A stretch of DNA of 64,000 bases from Pseudomonadota bacterium (GCA_041395565.1 JAWLAI010000010.1:62001-126000); one strand, 5' to 3'. Shown: positions 35,596 to 44,966, counted from the stretch's first letter. Program-made: numbers and translations. Notes: a model not told the origin generated them from the sequence alone.

Positions 35596-37596
35596 ATGCT
35601 GAAACGATACGTTGTATTGCCCTTCACCAGAAGTCTGTTACTTGCAATCATCGTAATGCAACTGGCCGCCTGCGGCGGCAGCAGTGATACTGCAGCGACG
35701 GCCGCTGCGAGCAGCGCCGGTGCCGATGTCACCGACGAGATCCTGCTGGCCGGCAGTGTGGGCGACGGTCCCATTACCGGGGCCAGCGTGGAAATCTGGA
35801 CCGCCCAGGGCAAACTCGTAGCCACCACGACCAGTGACAACACCGCGAGCTTCAGTTCGCGGCTGCGGATCCGGCGCTCGAGCTACCCGTTGTTACTCAA
35901 GGTCAGGGGCGGCATCGACCTCGTCACCGGCAGCGCGCCCGACTTTCAGCTGCTGTCCATCATGCCTGACCGCTATACGCGCCGGGTCAACATCAATCCC
36001 TTCACGACCCTGATCGTCAGGATCGCACAGGCTCTGCCCGGCGGGGCCACGCTGGCCAATACCGAGTACGCCCGCAAAACCGTGATGAACGAAATGAGCT
36101 TCGGACTCGAACCGGGCCTGGTCGCGGAACCGTTCACCGCACCCATCAGCGACACCAATATTGCCAGCCTGATCAAGTCGAGCGAAGCCATGGGTGAGCT
36201 GGTACGACGCACCCGCGACCTGATAGCGGACACCGGCGTCACGGCCACCGGCGATGACGTGCTGACAGCACTCGCCGCTGACATGCGCGATGGCAGCCTT
36301 GACGGCTCGGGTGCTGGCGGAACCGATGCACGGATCTCGGCTGCGGCCCGGATCCTCTCCGCGCAAGTGCTGGTGGAGGCATTGCCCAACACCCTGAAGA
36401 TAGCCGGTATTGTCGCCACACCGGTCATCGACCAGTCGATCGTGACCACCCGCGCCGGCATCGGCAGCGACAAGTTGACCCAGCAGGTCAGCATCAACGC
36501 CGCCATGTTGCAGCAAACCAGCGCCGCACTGACGGCTGCGCGCTCCCTCGATACCAGTGCCGAGTTGCAAGGCCTTGAAACCATCGTCGCCGGGATCACC
36601 CCCGGCACACTGCCGGCCGACATCGCGCCGCTGCTGCCGGCGGACGCCTCCCGGGCACTGGATAATGCCGTGTTGCTGCTTGCATCTGCCGACGCGAGCC
36701 AGCTCGCCGCGATCAACAGCATGAGCATGCAGCGCGGCGCTGGCAGTCAGCCAACTGCCACGGAGACTGCACCCGCGGCCGACACGTCAACGACCGACCC
36801 GGAATCGCAGGATGCCGCGACCACGACCTCCGAGGACAGTACCGCCTCGAATACGTCAACCCGGTCCTGGTGGTCGCGACGGAGCGGGGCACGCGCGACA
36901 GCGAGCACCGATTCAACCGCGACACCGACGACGACCGATTCCGGAAACACGACTGCGGGCACACCGGTCATCACGACTACCAGCCCGGGTACGACGACCA
37001 CAACGACAACCGCCCCGGCTGCGACAACCACCACGGCACCCGCAGCCGTGAACAGCGCGCCCGTCATCAGCGGCTCGCCCGCGCGCAGCGTCGAGGCCGG
37101 CAGCGCCTACAGCTTCCAGCCCGGCGCCAGCGATGCCGACGGCGACACCCTCACCTTCCGCATCAGCGGCAAACCGGCCTGGGCCAGCTTCGACACCGGC
37201 ACCGGCCGCCTGAGCGGCACCCCGGCCAACGCCGGCAACTTCGGCAATATCGTCATCTCGGTGACCGACGGCACGGCCAGCGCGAGCCTGCCGGCCTTCG
37301 CGATCGACGTGACGGCTGCGCCGGTCACGGTCGGGAGTTTCACCCTGTCCTGGACGGCACCGACCGGCCGTTCCGATGGTACCGCGCTGTCGCTGTCGGA
37401 AATCGGGGGCTACCATATCTATTACGGTACGACGGCCGGCAACTACCCGAATTCCGTCGATGTCAGTGATGGCAGTGCCACGACGGCGACCGTGCAGGGC
37501 CTGACGGTCGGCACCTATCACGCGGTGATGACCAGCTACGACAGCAATGGACTGGAGAGCGCCCGCTCTGCAGACATCGTCAAACAGGCACAGTAA
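35596..37596 (+). CDS. Large multidomain surface lipoprotein with putative Ig and FN3 domains
   Basis: From ATG 35596 the protein is 666 residues. The signal ends in lipobox MQLAAC followed by GGSS. Residues ~45-115 look like a carboxypeptidase-regulatory-like beta domain (LLAGSVGDGPITGASVEIWT). Residues ~120-380 are helical and unassigned. A long Thr/Ser/Ala-rich linker with threonine runs spans ~385-490. Then come a putative Ig domain (PVISGSPARSVEAGSAYSF; RLSGTPANAGNFGN) and a C-terminal FN3-like domain (SFTLSWTAPTGRSDGTALSL; YHIYYGTTAGNYPN) nearly copying the FN3 domain of the small lipoprotein at 18869. It is sigma-54 driven. Likely anchored in the outer membrane and displayed; function unknown. 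Confidence 0.82.
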   Translation: MLKRYVVLPFTRSLLLAIIVMQLAACGGSSDTAATAAASSAGADVTDEILLAGSVGDGPITGASVEIWTAQGKLVATTTSDNTASFSSRLRIRRSSYPLLLKVRGGIDLVTGSAPDFQLLSIMPDRYTRRVNINPFTTLIVRIAQALPGGATLANTEYARKTVMNEMSFGLEPGLVAEPFTAPISDTNIASLIKSSEAMGELVRRTRDLIADTGVTATGDDVLTALAADMRDGSLDGSGAGGTDARISAAARILSAQVLVEALPNTLKIAGIVATPVIDQSIVTTRAGIGSDKLTQQVSINAAMLQQTSAALTAARSLDTSAELQGLETIVAGITPGTLPADIAPLLPADASRALDNAVLLLASADASQLAAINSMSMQRGAGSQPTATETAPAADTSTTDPESQDAATTTSEDSTASNTSTRSWWSRRSGARATASTDSTATPTTTDSGNTTAGTPVITTTSPGTTTTTTTAPAATTTTAPAAVNSAPVISGSPARSVEAGSAYSFQPGASDADGDTLTFRISGKPAWASFDTGTGRLSGTPANAGNFGNIVISVTDGTASASLPAFAIDVTAAPVTVGSFTLSWTAPTGRSDGTALSLSEIGGYHIYYGTTAGNYPNSVDVSDGSATTATVQGLTVGTYHAVMTSYDSNGLESARSADIVKQAQ

Positions 37597-37729
37597 CGGC
37601 GACACGAGCCACCACCGTCGTCACCGGTCACCCGGGCCGGGATGCGGGCCTGGTGCAGGCGCCGTGGATCCTGGCGCCCGGGTAGGTGCGGTTCCGATGC
37701 AACCGGCATGCGGCGGCAAGCCGGCCGTG

Positions 37730-38332
37730 TCAGCTCGATGACAAGTGACGTAGCTGCTCGTAACGGAAACAGTTCGTGACGTGATCGTTGACCAGCCCGG
37801 CTGCCTGCATATAGGCGTAGCAGATGGTCGTACCGACGAAGCGGAATCCGTGCGCGCGGAGTGCCTTGCTCATGGCGTCGGACTGGGCGGTACTGGCAGG
37901 CAACTGGGCATGCGAACGCCAGCGGTTGTGCCGGGTGCGGCCATCAACGAACTGCCAGACATAGTCATCAAATGAACCCGCACGCTCCTGCAATGCCAGG
38001 AACTGCCGGGCATTGCCGATGGTCGCCTCGATTTTCTGCCGGTTGCGTATGATGCCGGCATTGCCGAGCAGCGTCTCGACCTTGCGTGTCGAGTAACGCG
38101 CGATACGGACGGGATCGAAATCATCGAAGGCGGCGCGGAAATGCTCGCGCTTGTTCAACACCGTCGACCAGCTCAGACCGGCCTGGAAGGCATCGAGCAC
38201 GAGAAACTCGAAATGCTTGCGGTCATCGTGGACCGGCACTCCCCATTCGGTATCGTGATATTGCACCATGAGGGCGTTCGGTCGGGGTATGAGCGGCCAT
38301 TGGCAGCGCGACAGATCGGGATCGTAGGACAT
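37730..38332 (-). CDS. tag: DNA-3-methyladenine glycosylase I
   Basis: From ATG 38332 the protein is 200 residues. It excises 3-methyladenine from DNA. Zinc-site residues are at both ends: the cysteine in LSRCQWP and histidine in VQYHDTEWGVPVHDD, then histidine and cysteine in LVNDHVTNCFRYEQL. AFQAGLSWSTVLNKREHFR and RFVGTTICYAYMQAAGLVND are strong Tag signatures. A 32-residue upstream extension of the frame lacks homology and is excluded. Confidence 0.95.
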   Translation of the reverse strand: MSYDPDLSRCQWPLIPRPNALMVQYHDTEWGVPVHDDRKHFEFLVLDAFQAGLSWSTVLNKREHFRAAFDDFDPVRIARYSTRKVETLLGNAGIIRNRQKIEATIGNARQFLALQERAGSFDDYVWQFVDGRTRHNRWRSHAQLPASTAQSDAMSKALRAHGFRFVGTTICYAYMQAAGLVNDHVTNCFRYEQLRHLSSS

Positions 38333-38609
38333 GCGGTCAGTATAGCGCCGGTCAGCGCCCGTGCCGCGCTTGTCGGGCGCGCTGCCTGACAGACTGTCAT
38401 ATCGATGCGCGCACTGCCGATCCGCCAATCCGGAGATTCCGGATGGCGTTGACTCGTATCAATGCCGTGGCCCGTTATCCCGTGCTAAAAAATAATTGTC
38501 CAAATAATAACAGCGCGCTGTTGCGCGGCAGGCACCGGGGGGTAAGCCTGGCAGCGTACCACGCAACCGCAGCCACCGATTGCAAACTGCAACGCAGAGG
38601 AGGTGTGGC

Positions 38610-39437
38610 ATGATGGACAGGATACTCGTCCCGCTGGACGGTTCAGAGAAATTCACGGAAACGCTCGCCTATGTGGTGGAGCTGGGCAAAGGCGTAGCCC
38701 CGGAGGTATTGCTGCTGCACGTACAGGCGCCAGCGGCAGCTGCCGAAGATCATCCCGTATTGAAAGACTATGTGGATGCCCTGGAGGCGCGGCAGTGGCG
38801 GGTCCAGGCAGTTGTGCGCACCGGTGACCCGGTGGCGGAGATCGTACGCTTCGCGGTAGAGACCGGACCCGCATTGATCGTCATGTCCACGCATGGCCGG
38901 TCAGGGCTCGAACGGATACGTGCCGGCAGCGTCACCGAACAGGTGCTGCGCCAGTCGCCATGTCCGGTATTCATCCTGCACTCCACGCGACCGGACACGA
39001 CTGCGGACAGGCATGACCACCTGTTCCGGCGCATGCTGGTACCGCTGGACGGCAGCGAGGTCTCTGCAGCCATTCTGCCCTGCGTGGAAAAGTTCGCACG
39101 GCATTTCAACACCGAGGTCATACTGTTTCACGATCACCCGGAGTGCGATGCCGCCGCCGACGCGGGCAGGCGCCGGGAGTTTCTCGACCAGCACGGTGTA
39201 ACGCTGGCAAATGCCGGCATCCCGGTACAGCTGGACTGCTCGACGCACCGGCGCCCCGCGCAGGAGATTCTGAGCCGTATCGATGCACTCGATATCGATA
39301 TCGTGGCGATGGTGTCGCACGGCAAGGGTGGCGTGCATCGCGCGCTGGACGAATCGGTTACCGCGAATGTCATGCGCCACGCCAACCGACCCCTGCTGGT
39401 ATGGTCGTCCGACCCGCAGTGTCCGCGCATCGGTTAG
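38610..39437 (+). CDS. Tandem universal stress protein
   Basis: A 275-residue protein with an AGGAGG ribosome-binding site seven bases before ATG 38610. It contains two UspA domains: residues ~1-135 (RILVPLDGSEKFTETL; LIVMSTHGRSGLERIRAGSV) and ~145-275 (RRMLVPLDGSEVSAAILP; VAMVSHGKGGVHRALDESV). The first keeps the ATP-binding G-x2-G-x9-GS(T/V) pattern, while the second is looser. Soluble and cytosolic, probably stress-induced; the partner is unknown. Confidence 0.92.
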   Translation: MMDRILVPLDGSEKFTETLAYVVELGKGVAPEVLLLHVQAPAAAAEDHPVLKDYVDALEARQWRVQAVVRTGDPVAEIVRFAVETGPALIVMSTHGRSGLERIRAGSVTEQVLRQSPCPVFILHSTRPDTTADRHDHLFRRMLVPLDGSEVSAAILPCVEKFARHFNTEVILFHDHPECDAAADAGRRREFLDQHGVTLANAGIPVQLDCSTHRRPAQEILSRIDALDIDIVAMVSHGKGGVHRALDESVTANVMRHANRPLLVWSSDPQCPRIG

Positions 39438-39569
39438 CAGTCGCCGTGCGCTGGTATGGCAGCCATGCGGACGGCCCTGCCCGGCAACGGTGTCGCTGCG
39501 GCGGGCAACGGTGCTAATATTGACGTTGCCCGGCCGGCGGCGCTGCCGGCCAAACCTGGCGGACAGACC

Positions 39570-39950
39570 ATGAAGGGAAGAATGTCATACACCACGGCCG
39601 GCGTGCTGCTCACCGGACTGCTGACCTGCACTGCCGTGCCGGCAGAGTCGTTCGACCGCGGTCAGGCGCTCTACGAGAACCATTGCCAGACCTGCCATGA
39701 ATCGCATGTGCATCTGCGCGCACGCCGGGCATCCTCGCTCGACGAATTGCACAAGTGGGTTGCGACCTGGAGCTGGCATGCTAACCTGGGCTGGAGCGAC
39801 GAGGATATCACGGACGTGGCCGACTACCTCAACCGGCATTTCCTATCTTCGCGGTGCCGGGGCGGGACTGAGTCACGCCGACAGCGGCAGGTCGGCGCGG
39901 ACAGCGCAGTCCGCGACGGACGCGTCGCCGCAGCTAGCCCTTGCCGATGA
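39570..39950 (+). CDS. Small monoheme c-type cytochrome
   Basis: From ATG 39570 the protein is 126 residues with a signal peptide (YTTAGVLLTGLLTCTAVPA) and one CXXCH site (ENHCQTCHESHVHL), then a helical tail (SDEDITDVADYLNRHF), as in small class I cytochromes. No methionine follows the heme site in the mature protein, so the usual Met axial ligand is missing; a histidine in VHLRAR or SWHANLGW may replace it. The last ~35 residues are basic and do not look like family sequence, so the original stop may have been lost just after NRHF. Its tail overlaps the minus-strand miniprotein at 39934 by 17 bases. Confidence 0.75.
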   Translation: MKGRMSYTTAGVLLTGLLTCTAVPAESFDRGQALYENHCQTCHESHVHLRARRASSLDELHKWVATWSWHANLGWSDEDITDVADYLNRHFLSSRCRGGTESRRQRQVGADSAVRDGRVAAASPCR

Positions 39951-40083
39951 ACGGCACCGGCACTTCCAGCAGTATCGCGAGCACGGCGATCACAATGATC
40001 AGTAGTGCGATGGCGGTAACCACCAGCAGATGTCGTTCGTAGCGCAGCATCATTCCCCCTTCGAGCGGCTGCAATGCAGCCAT
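39934..40083 (-). CDS. 49-residue single-pass membrane miniprotein
   Basis: A short reading frame with ATG at 40083 and TAG at 39934-39936. After 15 N-terminal residues (an internal MMLRYERHL offers another start) it has one long transmembrane helix, VTAIALLIIVIAVLAILLEV, and a short PVPFIGKG end. The strongly hydrophobic, cleanly bounded helix suggests a true gene, but no family is recognised. It lies between the cytochrome c at 39570 and the YihY/BrkB gene. Confidence 0.5.
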   Translation of the reverse strand: MAALQPLEGGMMLRYERHLLVVTAIALLIIVIAVLAILLEVPVPFIGKG

Positions 40084-40145
40084 GCCAGGACACCCAGGTT
40101 ACGCGATCCGGCAGGACCTTGACAAATCCTTCGCAATAGCCCGTC

Positions 40146-41069
40146 TCAGGTGTGCATACCCGTGGTAGCAGCGGCCGGCGTATCGATACGCTCGTATTCC
40201 GAGATCACCTGCGCACCGAACAGCAGGATGACGGCCGCTGCTTCCAGGCTCAGCAGCAGGATGACGGCCGTCGCAAACGTGCCGTACACCACGTTCACGA
40301 TGGAGAGGGTGGAAAAATACCACACCATGAAATGCCGCGTCAGTTCCCAGAGCACGGTCGCGGTAATGCCGCCGATCAATGCATGGTGCACGGCCAGCCG
40401 GCCGGTCGGCATGACCAGATAGAGCGAAGACAGCAGCAGGATCTCGCCGATGATGCCCAGCACGTAGAAGATCCCGGTGTAATGGCCCTGTATCGCCCAG
40501 GTATACCCCAGCACCGTGAAGGTTCGGTCGTCCAGGCTGTGCAGCATGCCGCTGACCGTGCTGACCAGAAACATGCCGAGCGCCAGGCACAGGATGTAAC
40601 AATAGGGAATGATAGCCGAGACCAGGAAGTGCCGGCGATGTATGGCGACACGATGGAAGAAGATCACCGACATGGCGTTTTCCAGCGTGGTGAAGGCAAA
40701 CGAGCTGAACAGCACCAGCATGACCAGCCCGAGCGAGCCGACCAGCTTCCAATCGTGCAGGAATGCCGCGACCTGCGCGGTCAGCTTGTCGGCCTGGCCG
40801 GGCGCCACCAGTACCAGGTATTCGCGGGTGGTATCCAGCAGCAGTTTCATCTCGACCAGATGCGACAGCGAGATGAGAATCAGGGCCAGCATGGGTACGA
40901 TGGACAACAGCGTGTAGTACGCCACCGCCCCCGCCAGCAGGAACCCCTGGTTGGCACGGAACCCGGCGAAGGTGATCAGTGCGAAGGTCCACGGATGCCT
41001 GATCACATAACGCATGCGACCGCTCACCGCGGTTGCGGACGCTGCGTCGATACTGCGCGGATCGGGCAT
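40146..41069 (-). CDS. YihY/BrkB family inner-membrane protein (second copy)
   Basis: A 307-residue protein with six hydrophobic helices and the family segment FLLAGAVAYYTLLSIVPMLALI near residues 43-64, then FGAQVISEYERI near the end. It lacks the soluble C-terminal extension of the paralogue at 1680-3089. Inner membrane; transport role unproven. It ends the rhodanese-BrkB pair on the minus strand (12-base gap after the rhodanese stop). Confidence 0.88.
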   Translation of the reverse strand: MPDPRSIDAASATAVSGRMRYVIRHPWTFALITFAGFRANQGFLLAGAVAYYTLLSIVPMLALILISLSHLVEMKLLLDTTREYLVLVAPGQADKLTAQVAAFLHDWKLVGSLGLVMLVLFSSFAFTTLENAMSVIFFHRVAIHRRHFLVSAIIPYCYILCLALGMFLVSTVSGMLHSLDDRTFTVLGYTWAIQGHYTGIFYVLGIIGEILLLSSLYLVMPTGRLAVHHALIGGITATVLWELTRHFMVWYFSTLSIVNVVYGTFATAVILLLSLEAAAVILLFGAQVISEYERIDTPAAATTGMHT

Positions 41070-41081
41070 GACGGCGCCGGC

Positions 41082-41552
41082 TCAGGGTAACGCAAACGGC
41101 AGGCCGTCTGCCTGCCATTGCGCCAGTTGTACGTCCACCGCCGTCACGTGCGCCAGTCCCAGCTGCTGCAGCGACTGCGCCGCCAGGGCGGCGCGGCTGC
41201 CCCAGCCGCAGTACAGGTACACTGCGGTTACCGGCGCGGCGGCTGCGCTGTCGCCCAGCAATGACCAGATGCGGAACTCGATCACGCCGCGCGGAATATT
41301 GACCGCGCCGGGGATGTGTCCGGCCTCAAATTCATCGGGCTCACGCACGTCGATGACCAGGATGCCGCCTGCCTGCACGTCGGCACGCTGCAACACCGCC
41401 AGGAAAGCGGCCTGATCGATCAGCGTGACCTGCTCCCGCGCCCGCGCGACCAGCGCGTCGACCGCCGCCGGCAGTGCGGCGGCCGCGGCACCGCAGCTCG
41501 CAACAGCCAGCAACAGGCCCGGCAGCAACAGCCTGGGAATTCGGCATGTCAT
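41082..41552 (-). CDS. Exported rhodanese-like protein
   Basis: A 156-residue protein with an N-terminal signal ending LLLAVASCG (possible lipobox) and a single rhodanese domain. The conserved DVREPDEFEAGHIPGAVNIP and the catalytic cysteine loop YLYCGWGSRAALAAQ are intact, so it could transfer sulfane sulfur in the periplasm. It is divergent from the multiheme cytochrome cluster that starts at 42018, which contains a second rhodanese without the cysteine. Confidence 0.88.
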   Translation of the reverse strand: MTCRIPRLLLPGLLLAVASCGAAAAALPAAVDALVARAREQVTLIDQAAFLAVLQRADVQAGGILVIDVREPDEFEAGHIPGAVNIPRGVIEFRIWSLLGDSAAAAPVTAVYLYCGWGSRAALAAQSLQQLGLAHVTAVDVQLAQWQADGLPFALP

Positions 41553-42017
41553 GGGCTGTCTCCCCCTGGTCCCTGCGTCTGCGCCCCGCTCCGCCCACTA
41601 CAGTACACGGCACCACGAATGCTGCCAAGGCTGCTCATCCCGGGAGACAGCCAGCGCCGACACCGTCCCGGCGTCTTGCGGCCCACGTACGACTTGCAGG
41701 GGCGCCGGGTACACGCTACTGTCTGGCCCGCGCACGGACGTCACCTGCCGTGTGCCCCGCAGCTACCCCGCATGACACGGGCCCACCCCCGCCGGTCCCC
41801 GTGTTGCTGCAGTCGCATCCGGACATGATCACGGGCACGGCGGCGGAACGGGACCGGCGCGGTATTTGACAATTCGCAAAGCCCCGGCTGATTAATCACG
41901 GCTTTCATGATCTGAATCAAGCCGCGCCGCGCGCGACGTGGAATATTGGCGGACGCCACCATGACGACTTCACCAAAGCTGACCTCCCGGGTCAGGATAT
42001 TGCGACACTATAGATAG
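41553..42017. other. Divergent intergenic region with FNR-like site
   Basis: No coding region is supported in this 465-bp stretch between the rhodanese (minus) and the 15-heme cytochrome (plus). The half nearest the cytochrome gene is AT-richer and contains the FNR-like box at 41907-41920. Confidence 0.5.
41907..41920 (+). promoter_or_regulatory. FNR/ANR-like operator
   Basis: ATGAT-CTGA-ATCAA matches TTGAT-N4-ATCAA at nine of ten positions. It lies 97 bases before the ATG of the multiheme cytochrome at 42018, a plausible activator position. It would make the cytochrome cluster oxygen-regulated. Confidence 0.6.
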
Positions 42018-44966
42018 ATGCGCGTACTGCTGCTGCTTGTGCTGATATTGACCGGCGCCGGGGAAGCGCGACCGGTTGTTGCCGCCGCTGACCAGGCCCG
42101 CACGCCGGCGCCGAGTGCGCGCGAGCGCATGCCGGCATACCCGGCCCATACCGATCACAAGTTCTTCTTCGCCGCCCCATTCACGGACGGGCCCAGCGTC
42201 ACCCGCGCCTGCCTCCAGTGCCATCCCGAGGCGGCCCACGAGGTCATGCAGACCACGCACTGGAACTGGCAGGGCGACGAAGTCAATGTGCCGGGACACG
42301 AGGGTGCGGTGCGTATCGGCAAACGCAATGTCATCAACAACTTCTGCATCGGCGTACAGTCGAACTGGCCGGCGTGCACCATGTGCCACATCGGTTACGG
42401 CTGGGAAGACGAAAACTTCGATTTCCAGGATGCCTCGCGGGTCGACTGCCTGGTCTGCCATGACAACAGCGGCACCTACGTGAAAAAATTCCGGGGCGCC
42501 GGCGTCCCCGACGAATCCGTGGACCTGCTGACCGCCGCGCGCAGCGTAGGCATGCCCCGCCGGCAGAACTGCGGCGGCTGTCACTTCCAGGGCGGCGGCG
42601 GCAATGCCGTCAAGCACGGCGACATGGACGAGACGCTGCTGTTCCCCAGCGAACGCATCGACGTGCACATGGGCAAGTACGACATGGCATGCATCGACTG
42701 CCACCGCACTGAGCACCACCGCATCCGCGGTCGCGCCATGGCGGTCAGCGTGGACGCCGCAAACCGCGTCGCCTGCACCGACTGTCACGAGTCGCAGCCG
42801 CATAGCGACGTGCGGTTGAACGCCCACACCGCGCGTCTGGCCTGCCAGACCTGCCATATACCGCACATGGCGGCCGACACCGGGACCAAGATGTCCTGGG
42901 ACTGGTCCGAGGCAGGCCAGGACCTGGACATCACCGACTCGCATCGCTATCTGAAGATCAAGGGGCGCTTCACCTGGGCGAAGAAGGTACGACCGGAGTA
43001 TTACTGGTATAACGAGACCTCGACCCGCTACATCACAGGGGATCTGATCGATCCCGACAAACCCACCCGCATCACCGCACCGCTCGGCAGCCGGGACGAC
43101 CCCACGGCCAAGATCTGGCCGTTCAAGGTGCACCGCGGCAAGCAACCCTACGACAGCGTCAACAAGTATTTCCTGGTACCGAACGTACACGGCGACAAGG
43201 GTTTCTGGACTGCCTTCGACTGGAAGACCGCACTGCAGACTGGCTCCCATATCTCCGGCCTGACCTACAGCGGCAATTACGCCTTCGCGCCGACCGAGAT
43301 GTTCTTTCCGCTCTCGCACATGGTCACCAGTCCGGACGAGGCCCTGCAGTGCCGCGACTGCCACGGCGAGCGGAGCCGGCTCGACTGGGTCGCTCTGGGC
43401 TACCCGGGTGATCCGCTGGGCCGCCCGCACCAGTCGCACGACCCGGTCTACCTGAACGATGCCGACGGCGTGCCGGTGGCCGAATCGGGCGCCCCGCTGT
43501 CGGTGGCGGAAACCTGCGGTCTGTGCCACGAACTCGAGGATGAGGCGTTCGTCGCCAGCCACGCCTATCACGGCAGTATCCAGGACGAACAGCTGCCGCC
43601 GGAACGGCGCCAGCTGATGGTGGACGGCCCGCGTATCCCCGCCGACGCCGCCAGCCAGATGAACTGCTTCCTGTGCCACCTGCAGCAGCCCGACCTCGCC
43701 GCCCGCCAGGCCGCCCTCGATGCCGGCATGCCCGAATGGTCGGTCAGCGCCACGCTCGCCGGCACCGGCTTGATCAGCGCAACTGCGGACGGCTACCGCT
43801 GGAACGCGGCTGACATCGACGAGGACGGCGCGGCCGCCATCGACCTGCGCCCCGTTACCGAGGCGCAGTGCGGCAACTGCCACGGCGTGGTGCACGACGG
43901 TTCAGATCCGCTGCTGGTGAATCTCGGCACGAACCAGAACTGGACGACGGAGACCACGGGCCAGGTATTCTCGCCCCAGCCGATACGGCTGTCCGGGATG
44001 AACCATGCCGGCAAGGATGACCTCGACCTGGTGTGGGACGTGCACGCCGAACGTCTGGTGACCTGCGGCGACTGCCATTACTCGAGCGATCGCCCGGCGC
44101 GGCTGGCCGGCACGGCGACCCCCGCCAGCGTCGCACCGGCCGCAGGGCTGAAACGGCGCTGCGAAAGCTGTCACAGCCTGGAAGGCACCCATACCTGGCT
44201 GCCGGAAGCGGCGCGCCACTACCATGCCGTCACCTGCGAGTCCTGCCACGTTCCCCGGCTGGAAATGGGTGCGCGGGAAAGCATCGACGGCACGGTCATG
44301 CTGCCGGACGGCGTCCCGCTGGTCAGTTATCGCGGTATCGACGATACCCGGCTCGCCACTCCCAGCAACGCCTACATCACGGGCTACACCCCGCTGTTGC
44401 GCGTCGGCAGGAGCGAAGCGGGCGCGAACCGCGTCATGCCCTACAATCTGGTCACCCACTGGTACTGGACGGACGGCGACGGGCACGAGCCGATCGCCGC
44501 GGCCGCCCTGCGCGCGGCCTGGCTCGGGGACGACGGTTATCCCGCCGAGGTGCTGGAAATCTTCGATACCAACGGCGACGGCAAGCTGGAACGGCAGGAA
44601 CTGCGCCTGGACGACAACACCAAGCTGATGTTCATCAAGGAGCGGCTGCGTGCCGCGGGCGTCAACAACCCGCAAATTCGCGGCGAGGTGAGGGCCTATC
44701 ACATTCACCACAACATCCGCCATGGCGACCGGGTGAGCCGCGATTGCGGCGCCTGTCACCCGGATGGCAAGACACCCCTGCCCGGCTTCGAACTGGCACC
44801 CTATGTCCCGGGCGGCGTGAAACCCGTGCTGATGCAGGACACCACCCGCATCATTCTCGATGGCAGCTGGGAGACGACGCCGCAGGGCGGGCTGCGTTTC
44901 GCACCCACCCAGGGCGCCGCAACATCCTGGCAGGCGCATGAAAACACCATACGGAGTGAACCATGA
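42018..44966 (+). CDS. 15-heme c-type cytochrome with octaheme tetrathionate reductase-like N-terminal half
   Basis: A 982-residue exported protein (signal VLLLLVLILTGAGEARPVVA). I count fifteen CXXCH sites. The first eight (residues ~65-449) have the spacing and flanking sequence of octaheme tetrathionate reductase (NWPACTMCHIGYGWEDENF; CGGCHFQGGGGNAVKHGD). That enzyme is normally ~480 residues, so this protein is twice as long. Seven more sites lie between residues ~500 and 914. A canonical EF-hand calcium loop, DTNGDGKLERQE, sits at ~850-861 among the C-terminal hemes. The stop overlaps the YeeE/YedE start (ATGA). Probable periplasmic redox enzyme on sulfur or nitrogen oxyanions; substrate unproven. 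Confidence 0.88.
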   Translation: MRVLLLLVLILTGAGEARPVVAAADQARTPAPSARERMPAYPAHTDHKFFFAAPFTDGPSVTRACLQCHPEAAHEVMQTTHWNWQGDEVNVPGHEGAVRIGKRNVINNFCIGVQSNWPACTMCHIGYGWEDENFDFQDASRVDCLVCHDNSGTYVKKFRGAGVPDESVDLLTAARSVGMPRRQNCGGCHFQGGGGNAVKHGDMDETLLFPSERIDVHMGKYDMACIDCHRTEHHRIRGRAMAVSVDAANRVACTDCHESQPHSDVRLNAHTARLACQTCHIPHMAADTGTKMSWDWSEAGQDLDITDSHRYLKIKGRFTWAKKVRPEYYWYNETSTRYITGDLIDPDKPTRITAPLGSRDDPTAKIWPFKVHRGKQPYDSVNKYFLVPNVHGDKGFWTAFDWKTALQTGSHISGLTYSGNYAFAPTEMFFPLSHMVTSPDEALQCRDCHGERSRLDWVALGYPGDPLGRPHQSHDPVYLNDADGVPVAESGAPLSVAETCGLCHELEDEAFVASHAYHGSIQDEQLPPERRQLMVDGPRIPADAASQMNCFLCHLQQPDLAARQAALDAGMPEWSVSATLAGTGLISATADGYRWNAADIDEDGAAAIDLRPVTEAQCGNCHGVVHDGSDPLLVNLGTNQNWTTETTGQVFSPQPIRLSGMNHAGKDDLDLVWDVHAERLVTCGDCHYSSDRPARLAGTATPASVAPAAGLKRRCESCHSLEGTHTWLPEAARHYHAVTCESCHVPRLEMGARESIDGTVMLPDGVPLVSYRGIDDTRLATPSNAYITGYTPLLRVGRSEAGANRVMPYNLVTHWYWTDGDGHEPIAAAALRAAWLGDDGYPAEVLEIFDTNGDGKLERQELRLDDNTKLMFIKERLRAAGVNNPQIRGEVRAYHIHHNIRHGDRVSRDCGACHPDGKTPLPGFELAPYVPGGVKPVLMQDTTRIILDGSWETTPQGGLRFAPTQGAATSWQAHENTIRSEP

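Noticed and set aside
41970..43895. 641-codon minus-strand frame opposite the multiheme cytochrome
   Set aside because: The plus strand has a signal peptide and regular CXXCH sites; the antisense product has no recognisable motif.
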